In this document: piece by piece, positions 1-5,592 of the stretch | Layout of the letters: each line of letters begins with the position of its first letter | How positions within the stretch are numbered: position 1 is the first letter of the stretch | Origin: Trueperaceae bacterium | GTDB taxonomy: Bacteria > Deinococcota > Deinococci > Deinococcales > Trueperaceae | Reading direction: 5' to 3' | NCBI GenBank assembly: GCA_007122815.1 | Contig: SKSV01000140.1 | Location: forward strand, 1-5,592 | DNA: 5,592 nt | Notes under the pieces: model-generated | Databases searched by the model: none | Told to the model about the DNA's origin: nothing | What the model saw: only the letters and a program-made list of their open reading frames with translations | Position numbers and translations under genes: made by a program

Positions 1-1255
1 CGTACATCACGGTCGAGTGGTCGCGTCCCGAGAAGTACTGGCCGATCTCGGGGTAGCTGTGGGTGGTGAGCTCCCGTATCAGGTACATGGCTACCTGGCG
101 AGCGACGACGAGCTCGTGGCGGCGGCCCTTCGAGCGCACGTCGTCCGCGGAGAGTGAGAAGTGGTTGGCGGTGGCGTCGACGATGTCGGGCATCGTGAGG
201 GTGATCTCGCTCGGCGCGAACACGTCGGAGAGGGCTTCCGCCGCGCTCTGGCGGGTGAGGGGCGTCTGGTTCATGGAGGCGTAGAGGATCGCGCGCAGCA
301 GCGCGCCTTCCAGCTCGCGGATGTTCGAGGTCACGTGTCGCGCTATGTAGTCGACGACCTCCGCGGATACCGTGACGTCGCGGTACTGCGCGTTCATCTT
401 CAGGATCGCCACGCGCGTCTCGAACTCGGGTGCCTGGATGTCGGTGATGAGGCCCCACTCGAAGCGGCTTCGGAGGCGGTTCTCCAGGGTCGGGATGTCC
501 TTGGGGGGGCGATCCGAGGAGACGATCAGCTGCTTCCCGGACTCGTACAGGGCGTTGAAGGTGTGGAAGAACTCCTCTTGCGTGCGCTCCTTGCCCGCCA
601 GGAACTGGATGTCGTCGACGAGCAGCACGTCGATGGAGCGGAAACGTTCGCGGAAGTGGACCATCCGGTCGCTGCGAATGGCGTTGATCAACTCGTTGGT
701 GAACTGCTCGGTGGTGGCGTACTCGACGCGCAGACCGTTCCGACGCTCGGCAACCGCGTGCCCCACCGCGTGCATCAGGTGGGTCTTGCCGAGACCGGAG
801 TCGCCGTACAGGAAGAGCGGGTTGTATGCCTTGCCGGGCGTCTCCGCCACCGCCATGGCCGCCGCGTGCGCGAGGTTGTTGTTCGGGCCGACCACGAAGT
901 TGGCGAAGATGTACTTCGGGTTCAGCCTCGGAGGCTCGACCGCGGCAGCCGCGCCGTCGGTCGAGGGGGCGTGGCTGAACATGTCGGGCTGCTCCGTTTG
1001 CGCGAAGCTGACGACCTTGAAGCCGATGCGCGGAGCGGGCGCCCCGAGGTCGCCCAAGGCACGCTCTATCACCTCGGAGAAGTGCCCCTTGATCCAGTCG
1101 CGAGCGAAGCTGTGGGGTACCCCGAGCAAGAACGTGCCGTCCTCGATGCCGAGCGGGCGCACCTGCTTGAACCAAGTGCGGAACTCGGTCTCCGAAATGT
1201 GCTTCCGTACGTAGTCGAGAACGTCGTCCCAGATGGCGTGATCGCGGCTGAGCAT
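1..1255 (-). CDS. dnaA: Chromosomal replication initiator protein DnaA (3' end outside window)
   Basis: DnaA is the AAA+ ATPase that binds DnaA boxes, melts oriC and loads the replicative helicase. I translated 418 codons on the minus strand. Residues 1-85 resemble domain I (helicase/regulator contacts; [21 protein letters not shown]). A short linker (domain II, about 25 residues) follows. The AAA+ domain starts near [13 protein letters not shown] (111-123), with Walker A GDSGLGKT (151-158), Walker B LLVDDIQ (211-217), sensor 1 IVSSD (244-248), the likely arginine finger in [10 protein letters not shown] (R264) and sensor 2 in NIRELEGAL (311-319). Domain IV has the helix-turn-helix and the DnaA signature ending GRDHSTV (410-416). 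The frame is open to the window edge, so roughly the last 25-35 residues and the stop are missing. The ATG at 1255 is chosen because it gives the normal family N-terminus and has GAGAGGGG upstream. It is transcribed divergently from mnmG. Confidence 0.97.
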   Translation of the reverse strand, partial: MLSRDHAIWDDVLDYVRKHISETEFRTWFKQVRPLGIEDGTFLLGVPHSFARDWIKGHFSEVIERALGDLGAPAPRIGFKVVSFAQTEQPDMFSHAPSTDGAAAAVEPPRLNPKYIFANFVVGPNNNLAHAAAMAVAETPGKAYNPLFLYGDSGLGKTHLMHAVGHAVAERRNGLRVEYATTEQFTNELINAIRSDRMVHFRERFRSIDVLLVDDIQFLAGKERTQEEFFHTFNALYESGKQLIVSSDRPPKDIPTLENRLRSRFEWGLITDIQAPEFETRVAILKMNAQYRDVTVSAEVVDYIARHVTSNIRELEGALLRAILYASMNQTPLTRQSAAEALSDVFAPSEITLTMPDIVDATANHFSLSADDVRSKGRRHELVVARQVAMYLIRELTTHSYPEIGQYFSGRDHSTVMY

Positions 1256-1326
1256 GCCGGCGTGGACCCCTCTCGGCGCGGTTGGCGTACGTGGCTGCCC
1301 GCTAACCCGTGTCGCGCCGCGTACGT
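1206..1326. repeat. Three copies of CGTACGT around the dnaA start
   Basis: The 7-mer CGTACGT, which contains the palindrome CGTACG, occurs at 1206-1212 (inside dnaA codons 15-17), 1286-1292 and 1320-1326. The last two lie within the longer identical 9-mer GCGTACGTG (1285-1293 and 1319-1327), 34 bp apart. They sit in the presumed dnaA leader and early coding region. They could be operator sites or chance in GC-rich DNA; no known regulator motif was recognised. Confidence 0.4.
1267..1274 (-). promoter_or_regulatory. Probable dnaA ribosome binding site
   Basis: On the minus strand this reads GAGAGGGG, ending 11 nt before the dnaA ATG at 1255. It is purine-rich and partly matches AGGAGG, but the spacing is slightly long, so it is a moderate site. 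It supports the 1255 start because no other in-frame start nearby gives a better family N-terminus. Confidence 0.5.
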
Positions 1327-1384
1327 GCGTGAAGAACGTAAAAGTCACGCCCGGAGGCGAGCCGCCCTCTGCAGCGGGAAGGAA

Positions 1385-1393
1385 AGTCTACCA
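1385..1393 (-). promoter_or_regulatory. Candidate dnaA promoter, extended -10 element
   Basis: The minus strand reads TGGTAGACT here: a TGn extension followed by TAGACT, which matches TATAAT at 4 of 6 positions including the two leading bases and the final T. No convincing -35 lies 16-18 nt upstream (the stretch is C-rich), which is compatible with extended -10 promoters. Transcription would begin near 1378, giving dnaA a leader of about 120 nt. The motif closely resembles the one facing mnmG at 1570-1578. This is a sequence-pattern call only. Confidence 0.35.
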
Positions 1394-1474
1394 GAATGCC
1401 TGGGGGTGGAGGGGCCTCGGTCGAGTCGTCGCCAGGAGGGCCGGTACGGTCGCCTCTCATCCGCGCCGAGCAGG

Positions 1475-1505
1475 CTGACGTTACCAGGCCCCTGCCGCTG
1501 GTCAG
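1475..1505. repeat. Imperfect inverted repeat (possible hairpin)
   Basis: ACCAG (1483-1487) pairs with CTGGT (1498-1502) across a 10-nt loop, and CTG (1475-1477) can pair with CAG (1503-1505) after a 5-nt bulge. An alternative pairing is CCCTG (1490-1494) with CAGGG (1503-1507). There is no following T-run on either strand, so it is not a standard intrinsic terminator. Its position between the two divergent promoters is the only hint of function. Confidence 0.25.
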
Positions 1506-1543
1506 GGCTGTGCCGGCCTCCGAGTAGCCTGTCGGAGTCAGCT

Positions 1544-1569
1544 GCGGTCTCGGCTGGAGCGCGGTCTCG
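1544..1569 (+). repeat. 9-bp direct repeat upstream of the mnmG -10
   Basis: GCGGTCTCG occurs at 1544-1552 and again at 1561-1569, 17 bp apart. The first copy overlaps the place where a -35 hexamer would fall and the second directly abuts the extended -10 at 1570. This could be a regulator binding site on one face of the helix or a chance repeat in GC-rich sequence. Confidence 0.35.
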
Positions 1570-1578
1570 TGCTAGACT
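1570..1578 (+). promoter_or_regulatory. Candidate promoter of the mnmG-rsmG-parAB cluster, extended -10 element
   Basis: The sequence TGCTAGACT carries a TG extension plus TAGACT (4 of 6 to TATAAT). The expected -35 position (about 1550-1555, TCGGCT) is weak. Transcription would start near 1585, leaving a leader of about 70 nt before mnmG. No other promoter-like sequence as good was seen before mnmG, and the downstream genes are too tightly packed to need their own, so this may drive all four. Confidence 0.35.
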
Positions 1579-1643
1579 TCGCGTCCTGGAAGCGTCCCCC
1601 GGGGCGCCTGAGGCGGCGTCAGCGGCGCGGACCGTGGTGTCGC

Positions 1644-1650
1644 GAGGAGG
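1644..1650 (+). promoter_or_regulatory. Strong Shine-Dalgarno sequence of mnmG
   Basis: GAGGAGG lies 2 nt before ATG 1653 and 5 nt before the next in-frame codon GTG 1656. The spacing fits GTG 1656 better, so initiation one codon later is possible; either choice changes the protein by one residue. It argues firmly against the upstream in-frame GTG at 1569, which would add 28 arginine-rich residues. Confidence 0.8.
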
Positions 1651-1652
1651 AC

Positions 1653-3497
1653 ATGGTGAGGCGTTGCTACGACGTGGTGGTAGTAGGGGGCGGGCACGCC
1701 GGTATCGAGGCTGCGATCGCTGCGGCGCGCCTCGGCGCCGAGGTGGCGTTGGCAGTTCCTAACCCAGACACCATCGGCGTGATGCCCTGCAACCCGGCCA
1801 TCGGCGGTCCCGGCAAGTCGCAGCTAGTTTTCGAGGTGCACGCATTGGGTGGCGTGATGGCGAAGCTCGCGGACGCTACCGCCATCCACGGCAGGACGCT
1901 CAACGCCTCGAAGGGCCCGGCGGTCCGCTCGCTGCGAGTGCAGAACGAGCGCGACGGCTACGCCGGGGCCGCCCAAGAGCTCGTGCGGGGTACCGCGCGG
2001 CTCAGTCTCGTGCGCGGAGAGGTGGCCGAGCTAGAGGCCGAGGACGGGCCGCCGCGTCGCGTGACTGGCGTGGTGCTCAGCGACGGGCGGCGGCTGGCCG
2101 CTCGCTCGGTCGTGCTGTGCGCCGGTACGTTCCTGCGAGGTGTCGTCTGGTACGGCCAGAGGCGGCGCGACGCGGGTAGACAGGGCGAAGCGCCCGCTCG
2201 TCACCTCTCGCGTAGCTTGCTGGCCACGGGTCACCGGCTGACGCGTTTCAAGACGGGTACGCCGCCGCGAGTGCGCTCCGACAGCGTCGACTTCGCGGCG
2301 CTCCAGCTCGTCCCGCCCGACCTACCGGCAGCCTCTTTCACTGGCACACCGGGCCCTCGCGTGACCGAGACGCCGACCTGGCTCACCAGGACCACTCCCG
2401 CGACGCACGACCTGATCCGCGAGAACCTGGGCGAGTCGGCGATGTACAGCGGGGTGATCGATGGGGAAGGGCCGCGCTACTGCCCGTCGATCGAGGACAA
2501 GGTCGTGCGCTTCGCCGACAAGGATCACCACCTGCTCTTCGTGGAGCCCGACGGTGTCGATACCAGCGAGGTGTACTTGCAGGGGTTCTCGTCGTCGATG
2601 CCGCCGGCGCTGCAGGAGCGCATGGTCAGGACGCTACCGGGGTTCGAGGGTGCCACCATCCAACGCTACGCGTACGCCGTCGAGTACGACGCTCTAGACC
2701 CTGCGGGACTGGATGTGACGCTCATGTCGCGGGCGTTGGCGGGCCTCTTCTCGGCGGGGCAGGTGAACGGCACGAGCGGATACGAGGAAGCCGCCGCCCA
2801 GGGTCTGCTCGCGGGTGTCAACGCGGTGCGCTGGGCCGAGCTCTCGGGAGCGGATCGCGTGAGCCTGCGCCGAGACGAGGGCTATCTGGGCGTGCTCGTC
2901 GACGACTTGGTGCGTTGGGGAGCGGGTGAGCCGTACAGGATGTTGACGTCGCGTAACGAGTACCGGCTCTTGCACCGGCAGGACAACGCGGAGGCGCGGC
3001 TCTCCGAGGTCGGCCACGCGTGGGGTCTGGTCAGCGACGCACGCCTGAGAGCCGTGAAGGAGAGTGAGCGCCGTATCGAGAGCGAAGTCGCGCGGCTCAA
3101 GACGACGCGGCTCAACGGCGACCTGGCGGCCACCGTGCTCTGCCGGCCAGGAGAGGGCTACGACGGTGTCGTCGCGCAGCTCGGTCCGGCGGCGGAGCCG
3201 CTTTCCGAGGCTGAGCAGCGCCGCGTCGAGACGGAGATCCGCTACGCCGGGTACATCGAGCGCAGCCAACGGCAGCTGGCAGCCCGAAGCCAGTTCGAGC
3301 GCGTCGAGCTTGCCGGGGTCGCGTTCGAGCGGGTGGCCAGCCTTTCGGCGGAGGGTCGCGAGGCGCTCGAGCGGGCGCGTCCGGCGACGCTCGGAGCGGC
3401 TCAGCGCCTGCGGGGTGTCAGGGACAGCGACTTGGCTGCCCTACTGGTGCACATGAAGACGCGAGGCGCTGTTTCACGTGAAACAACGGCCGCATGA
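1653..3497 (+). CDS. mnmG: tRNA uridine-5-carboxymethylaminomethyl modification enzyme MnmG (GidA)
   Basis: MnmG, with MnmE, installs the carboxymethylaminomethyl group at C5 of wobble uridine U34 in certain tRNAs, using FAD, NADH and a folate-derived carbon. The 614-residue product is full length (E. coli 629). Seen in order: dinucleotide-binding motif GGGHAG (12-17); [13 protein letters not shown] with Cys46; NASKGPAVR (84-92); AGTFLRG (157-163); KTGTPPR (200-206); YCPSIEDK with Cys277; [10 protein letters not shown] (308-317); [17 protein letters not shown] (369-385); [19 protein letters not shown] (432-450); and the C-terminal [11 protein letters not shown] tRNA-binding region near 531-541. 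Both cysteines match the two functional cysteines of the family. GKSQL replaces the more common GKGHL, as I recall for Thermus-type enzymes. Its last codons double as a parS site. It is first in a compact cluster, with rsmG 6 nt downstream. Confidence 0.97.
   Translation: MVRRCYDVVVVGGGHAGIEAAIAAARLGAEVALAVPNPDTIGVMPCNPAIGGPGKSQLVFEVHALGGVMAKLADATAIHGRTLNASKGPAVRSLRVQNERDGYAGAAQELVRGTARLSLVRGEVAELEAEDGPPRRVTGVVLSDGRRLAARSVVLCAGTFLRGVVWYGQRRRDAGRQGEAPARHLSRSLLATGHRLTRFKTGTPPRVRSDSVDFAALQLVPPDLPAASFTGTPGPRVTETPTWLTRTTPATHDLIRENLGESAMYSGVIDGEGPRYCPSIEDKVVRFADKDHHLLFVEPDGVDTSEVYLQGFSSSMPPALQERMVRTLPGFEGATIQRYAYAVEYDALDPAGLDVTLMSRALAGLFSAGQVNGTSGYEEAAAQGLLAGVNAVRWAELSGADRVSLRRDEGYLGVLVDDLVRWGAGEPYRMLTSRNEYRLLHRQDNAEARLSEVGHAWGLVSDARLRAVKESERRIESEVARLKTTRLNGDLAATVLCRPGEGYDGVVAQLGPAAEPLSEAEQRRVETEIRYAGYIERSQRQLAARSQFERVELAGVAFERVASLSAEGREALERARPATLGAAQRLRGVRDSDLAALLVHMKTRGAVSRETTAA
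3470..3485. promoter_or_regulatory. parS centromere site, perfect 16-bp palindrome
   Basis: TGTTTCACGTGAAACA is an uninterrupted 16-bp palindrome identical to the widely conserved chromosomal parS consensus (TGTTNCACGTGAAACA). ParB binds it and, with CTP, loads as a sliding clamp that ParA then moves. It lies entirely within mnmG, where its bases encode the end of A-V-S-R-E-T, 9 nt before the stop codon, and about 0.7 kb upstream of parA. No second copy was seen in the window. Confidence 0.95.
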
Positions 3498-3503
3498 GCA
3501 GTC

Positions 3504-4181
3504 GTGACCGCGTGCGCGGTAGTGAGCGTGAGGGGCGGTGGCGCCGTAGGCTCTGAGCGCGGGGTGGATGGGTCTGACCGGGTCGGTGGGTCTGACGCTA
3601 CGGAGTGCTACAGGCTGCTGCTGAGGCGCTTCCACGGGACGCTGGACCTCGTGTCGGAGAAGGCCCTCGCCGGTTTGGAAGCGATGATCGCGGATGCCGA
3701 GAGGTACGCCTGCGCCGTGGCGCGTTTCGCAACGAGCGGATGTGTGTTGGACGTCGGCACCGGCGCTGGCTTACCCGGAGTGGTGCTGGCCGCGCGCCTG
3801 GGGGGGCGGCGCATCGTCTGGGTCGAGAGGCGGCGGAGGCGGGCCACGTTCCTCCGCCTGGTCATCTCGCAATGTGGATTGGGGAACGCCGAGGTCTTGG
3901 CCCGGGACGTGCGAGCGGTCGCGCGCGCTGACCTGGCGGAGCCTCTGGGAGCCGTCACGGCGCTAGCCGTCGGCGGCTTCGCGCAGCTCTACGCTCTGAC
4001 CTCTCACCTGCACGGACCCGAGGTCGTGCTCGTGGCTCGGCGCGGTGAGGGGTGGGAGGCCGAAGTGGAGGCCTTCTCCCGAGAGGTCTCGGCAGAAGAC
4101 GCGGTGCAGTGGACCGAGCCTCTAGGACGCGGTGGTACGCTCGTCGTGCTGCGTGTACCTGGAGGACAGCCTTGCCGGTGA
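3504..4181 (+). CDS. rsmG: RsmG-like 16S rRNA methyltransferase (GidB), divergent
   Basis: RsmG methylates N7 of G527 in 16S rRNA using S-adenosylmethionine. The assignment rests on the SAM motif LDVGTGAGLPG (82-92), a following acidic residue in VWVERRRRRATFLR (105-118), the GLGNAEVLARDVR segment (125-137) and its place between mnmG and parA. The fit is imperfect. Where the family has NLT there is LDLVSE (47-52), the H-x-x-D-S block reads MIADA, the SRA motif reads TALAV (152-156) and the K-G motif reads ARRG (178-181). It may be a fast-evolving orthologue or have altered activity. Length (225) is normal only if the whole frame is used. The GTG at 3504 has no good Shine-Dalgarno; GTG 3522, 3528 or 3564 are alternatives. 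The first 35 residues are Gly/Arg-rich and look non-conserved. It shares its frame with mnmG, separated by a TGA and 6 nt, and overlaps parA by 10 bp. Confidence 0.78.
   Translation: MTACAVVSVRGGGAVGSERGVDGSDRVGGSDATECYRLLLRRFHGTLDLVSEKALAGLEAMIADAERYACAVARFATSGCVLDVGTGAGLPGVVLAARLGGRRIVWVERRRRRATFLRLVISQCGLGNAEVLARDVRAVARADLAEPLGAVTALAVGGFAQLYALTSHLHGPEVVLVARRGEGWEAEVEAFSREVSAEDAVQWTEPLGRGGTLVVLRVPGGQPCR
3569..3596 (+). repeat. Tandem 18-bp repeat unit in the rsmG 5' region
   Basis: TGGGTCTGAC occurs at 3569-3578 and 3587-3596, an 18-bp offset that keeps the reading frame and encodes GSD-RVG-GSD. It lies in the poorly conserved N-terminal segment of the RsmG-like protein and looks like a small in-frame duplication. 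Confidence 0.5.
4161..4166 (+). promoter_or_regulatory. Ribosome binding site that sets the parA start
   Basis: GGAGGA lies 5 nt before TTG 4172, inside the last codons of rsmG. The spacing selects TTG over the in-frame GTG at 4178 (11 nt away) and over the far upstream ATG at 4052, which would add 40 arginine-rich residues unlike the family. Confidence 0.75.
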
Positions 4182-4927
4182 TCGGGGTCATCAACCAGAA
4201 GGGTGGAGTGGGCAAGACCACGACCGCGGTGAACCTGTCGGCGGCGCTGGCGCAGCGCAGGAACGTGTTGCTGGTGGATCTCGATCCGCAGGCGAACGCC
4301 ACGAGCGGACTGGGGTTGCTGCCGTCGTCTTCCGTGTACGACGTTTTGAGTGGACGGATCGCGGCGCGCAACGCCTTGATCAAGGCGCGCCAGCAGAACC
4401 TGGCGGTGCTGGCGGCGTCCGCCGATCTCGCCGGCGCGGCGATCGAACTCGATGCCAGCGCCGAGGACGTGCGGTTGCTGGCGAAGGCGCTGGTGGGGGT
4501 CCGTCCGCGCTTCGAGTTCATCGTGCTCGACGCCCCGCCGTCGTTCGGGGCGTTGACGTTGAACGCGCTGGCGGCTTCGGACCATCTCATCCTGCCGGTT
4601 CAATGCGAGTACTACGCGTTGGAGGGGATCGCCGGGATGATGGACACGATCGAGAGGGTGCGTGGCGCGCTCAACCCCGGGCTGAGCGTTCTCGGGCTGT
4701 TGCTGACGATGGCGGACCAACGTACGAACCTCTCGAGGCAGGTGGAGGAGAACGTGCGCAAGCACTTCGGCGAGATGGTGTTCGAGGTGGTCGTGCCCCG
4801 CAGCGTGCGCCTGGCGGAGGCGCCGTCGCATGGTCTACCGATCTTCGAGTACGCCCCAGGGTCTGCTGGAGCCGTCGCCTACCAGGCGCTGGCAGAGGAG
4901 GTGTTGCGACGTGTCAGCCAAGCCTAG
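4172..4927 (+). CDS. parA: Chromosome-partitioning ATPase ParA (Soj)
   Basis: ParA binds DNA non-specifically as an ATP dimer and, stimulated by ParB at parS, drives origin segregation; Soj proteins also act on DnaA in some bacteria. The 251-residue product has the usual size for chromosomal ParA. Visible features are the deviant Walker [10 protein letters not shown] (10-18, signature Lys10 and catalytic Lys15), the switch region DLDPQANAT (36-44), Walker B FIVLDAPP (116-123), [11 protein letters not shown] (142-152), [15 protein letters not shown] (177-191) and [16 protein letters not shown] (208-223), whose arginines match the known DNA-binding area of Soj. It starts at TTG 4172 beginning M-P-V-I-G-V-I. 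It overlaps rsmG by 10 bp and parB by 17 bp, indicating translational coupling. No N-terminal helix-turn-helix is present, as expected for a chromosomal rather than plasmid type Ia protein. Confidence 0.96.
   Translation: MPVIGVINQKGGVGKTTTAVNLSAALAQRRNVLLVDLDPQANATSGLGLLPSSSVYDVLSGRIAARNALIKARQQNLAVLAASADLAGAAIELDASAEDVRLLAKALVGVRPRFEFIVLDAPPSFGALTLNALAASDHLILPVQCEYYALEGIAGMMDTIERVRGALNPGLSVLGLLLTMADQRTNLSRQVEENVRKHFGEMVFEVVVPRSVRLAEAPSHGLPIFEYAPGSAGAVAYQALAEEVLRRVSQA
4896..4901 (+). promoter_or_regulatory. parB Shine-Dalgarno sequence
   Basis: A perfect AGGAGG within the last parA codons sits 9 nt before GTG 4911. It supports that GTG as the parB start, which overlaps the 3' end of parA by 17 bp. 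Confidence 0.8.
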
Positions 4928-5592
4928 GGGCCTTGGGAGGGGATTGGACGCGCTGCTGCCGAAGGTCGACGTCGGTGTCCGCCAGGCCGAGGTCTCCAAG
5001 CTGCGCGTGTCCGCGCTCCAGCCCAGGCGCAGCATCGACGAGGAAGCGCTCGCCGAACTAGCCGCTTCGATCTCGGAGAAGGGTGTCCTTCAACCGCTGC
5101 TCGTCCGACCGGTCGCAGAGGGCTACGAGATCGTCGCAGGTGAGCGCCGGTTCCGAGCCGCGCAGCGGGCCGGGCTCGACCGGGTCCCGGTGGTTGTGCG
5201 CGAGCTCTCCGACCAGCAGACGCTGGAGATCGCGATCGTCGAGAACCTGCAGCGAGAGGACCTGACCCCGCTCGAAGAGGCGCATGCGTTCCGGCAACTC
5301 ATGGGTTTCGGACTGACGCAGGAGCAGGTCGCGGAGGCGGTTGGCATGAGCCGCTCGGCGGTCGCGAACACCTTGCGCCTGTTGACGCTACCTGCCAGCG
5401 CCCTGGAGGCGCTCGAGTCGAGCGGCATCAGCGCCGGCCACGCGCGGGCGATCCTCGCGCAGGCGCCCGAGGATCGGGACTGGGCGCTGCACCAGATCGT
5501 CGACAAGGGGCTATCGGTGCGGCAGGCGGAGGCGCTGCGTCGTGTGAGCGTAGCTGGCCGGCGGCGCGCTGCCGAGCGAGACGCGCGCTACG
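4911..5592 (+). CDS. parB: Chromosome-partitioning protein ParB (Spo0J), 3' end outside window
   Basis: ParB recognises parS, binds and hydrolyses CTP, and spreads along DNA as a clamp that stimulates ParA and recruits condensin. The 227 visible codons start at GTG 4911. Seen: N-terminal [12 protein letters not shown] (6-17), the segment whose basic residues activate the ParA ATPase; ParB/Srx domain with [19 protein letters not shown] (36-54), [10 protein letters not shown] (58-67) and the CTP-binding GERRFRAA motif (77-84); [14 protein letters not shown] (111-124); helix-turn-helix [21 protein letters not shown] (135-155); and [10 protein letters not shown] (173-182), all part of the parS-binding core. 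The frame is open at the edge, so the C-terminal dimerisation domain (about 50-70 residues) is not seen. Its target is present at 3470-3485. Confidence 0.96.
   Translation, partial: MSAKPRGLGRGLDALLPKVDVGVRQAEVSKLRVSALQPRRSIDEEALAELAASISEKGVLQPLLVRPVAEGYEIVAGERRFRAAQRAGLDRVPVVVRELSDQQTLEIAIVENLQREDLTPLEEAHAFRQLMGFGLTQEQVAEAVGMSRSAVANTLRLLTLPASALEALESSGISAGHARAILAQAPEDRDWALHQIVDKGLSVRQAEALRRVSVAGRRRAAERDARY

Larger units (their letters stand above)
1256..1652. other. Divergent dnaA-mnmG intergenic region, promoters but no visible oriC
   Basis: This 397-bp gap separates divergent dnaA and mnmG. By eye it has no TTATCCACA-type DnaA box on either strand; the nearest are isolated TCCAC pentamers (for example minus strand at 1262-1266). 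It has no AT-rich stretch that could serve as an unwinding element, the least GC-rich patch being around 1332-1347. It does contain two outward-facing extended -10 motifs, CGTACGT repeats on the dnaA side, an imperfect hairpin around 1475-1505, a 9-bp direct repeat before the mnmG -10, and two GC-rich palindromes in the mnmG leader (CCCCGGGG at 1597-1604 and CGCCTGAGGCG at 1605-1615). No tRNA and no convincing small protein gene were seen. Confidence 0.7.

Noticed and set aside
372..1214. Second plus-strand open frame (280 codons) antisense to dnaA
   Set aside because: Same reason: it is a shadow of dnaA with Arg/Ser-rich composition and no family motif.
1321..1337. Possible degenerate parS half-site (CGTGAAGAA at 1328-1336)
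   Set aside because: It matches 7 of 9 bases in one half but essentially none in the other half, so it is not a palindromic ParB site.
1254..1478. 74-codon open frame in the intergenic gap
   Set aside because: It has no Shine-Dalgarno, no recognisable motif, and crosses both the presumed dnaA leader and promoter.
1481..1489. TTACCAGGC considered as a DnaA box
   Set aside because: Only 4 of 9 positions match TTATCCACA, which is no better than background.
1597..1615. CCCCGGGG and CGCCTGAGGCG considered as an intrinsic terminator or riboswitch
   Set aside because: No T-run follows, stems are short with almost no loop, and no known riboswitch core was recognised in the short mnmG leader.
161..1762. 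Long plus-strand open frame (533 codons) opposite dnaA and through the intergenic gap
   Set aside because: It is antisense to a clear dnaA and has no recognisable domains. Long open frames opposite GC-rich genes are common.
4004..4831. Minus-strand open frame (275 codons) opposite rsmG and parA
   Set aside because: Composition is Arg/His/Gln-rich and it is antisense to the well-supported parA Walker motifs.

Overview
This looks like an ordinary but informative replication-origin-proximal chromosome segment from a GC-rich bacterium. From left to right it holds the start-proximal 418 codons of dnaA on the minus strand, a 397-bp divergent intergenic region, then a tightly packed plus-strand cluster mnmG (gidA), rsmG (gidB), parA (soj) and parB (spo0J); parB runs off the right edge. 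Two of the five genes (dnaA and parB) are cut by the window ends. No mobile element, CRISPR array, tRNA or rRNA was seen.

The likely source is Deinococcota (Thermus/Deinococcus/Truepera-like). This is inference from the MnmG motif [17 protein letters not shown], the DnaA C-terminal wording (GRDHSTVMY) and the arrangement of mnmG-rsmG-parA-parB beside dnaA. It rests on recall rather than a database search, so it is only moderately sure.

Region by region: positions 1-1255 encode DnaA, the replication initiator. Positions 1256-1652 carry divergent promoters. I see similar extended -10 motifs (TGnTAGACTT) facing each way, some short repeats and a weak hairpin, but no recognisable DnaA-box cluster or AT-rich unwinding element, so oriC is probably on the far side of dnaA. 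Positions 1653-3497 encode MnmG, a tRNA wobble-uridine modification enzyme. A perfect 16-bp parS palindrome is embedded in its last codons at 3470-3485. RsmG follows; it is recognisable by its SAM-binding motif but lacks several family-hallmark residues and has an unclear start. ParA and ParB then overlap rsmG and each other by a few bases, with good Shine-Dalgarno sequences.

Together parS, ParB (the CTP-dependent parS-binding clamp) and ParA (deviant Walker ATPase) form a complete ParABS chromosome-segregation system next to the initiator gene. MnmG and RsmG are the RNA-modification enzymes commonly linked to it. I did not find an undescribed system; the points most worth checking are the divergent RsmG, the parS-coding overlap and the box-free dnaA-mnmG gap.
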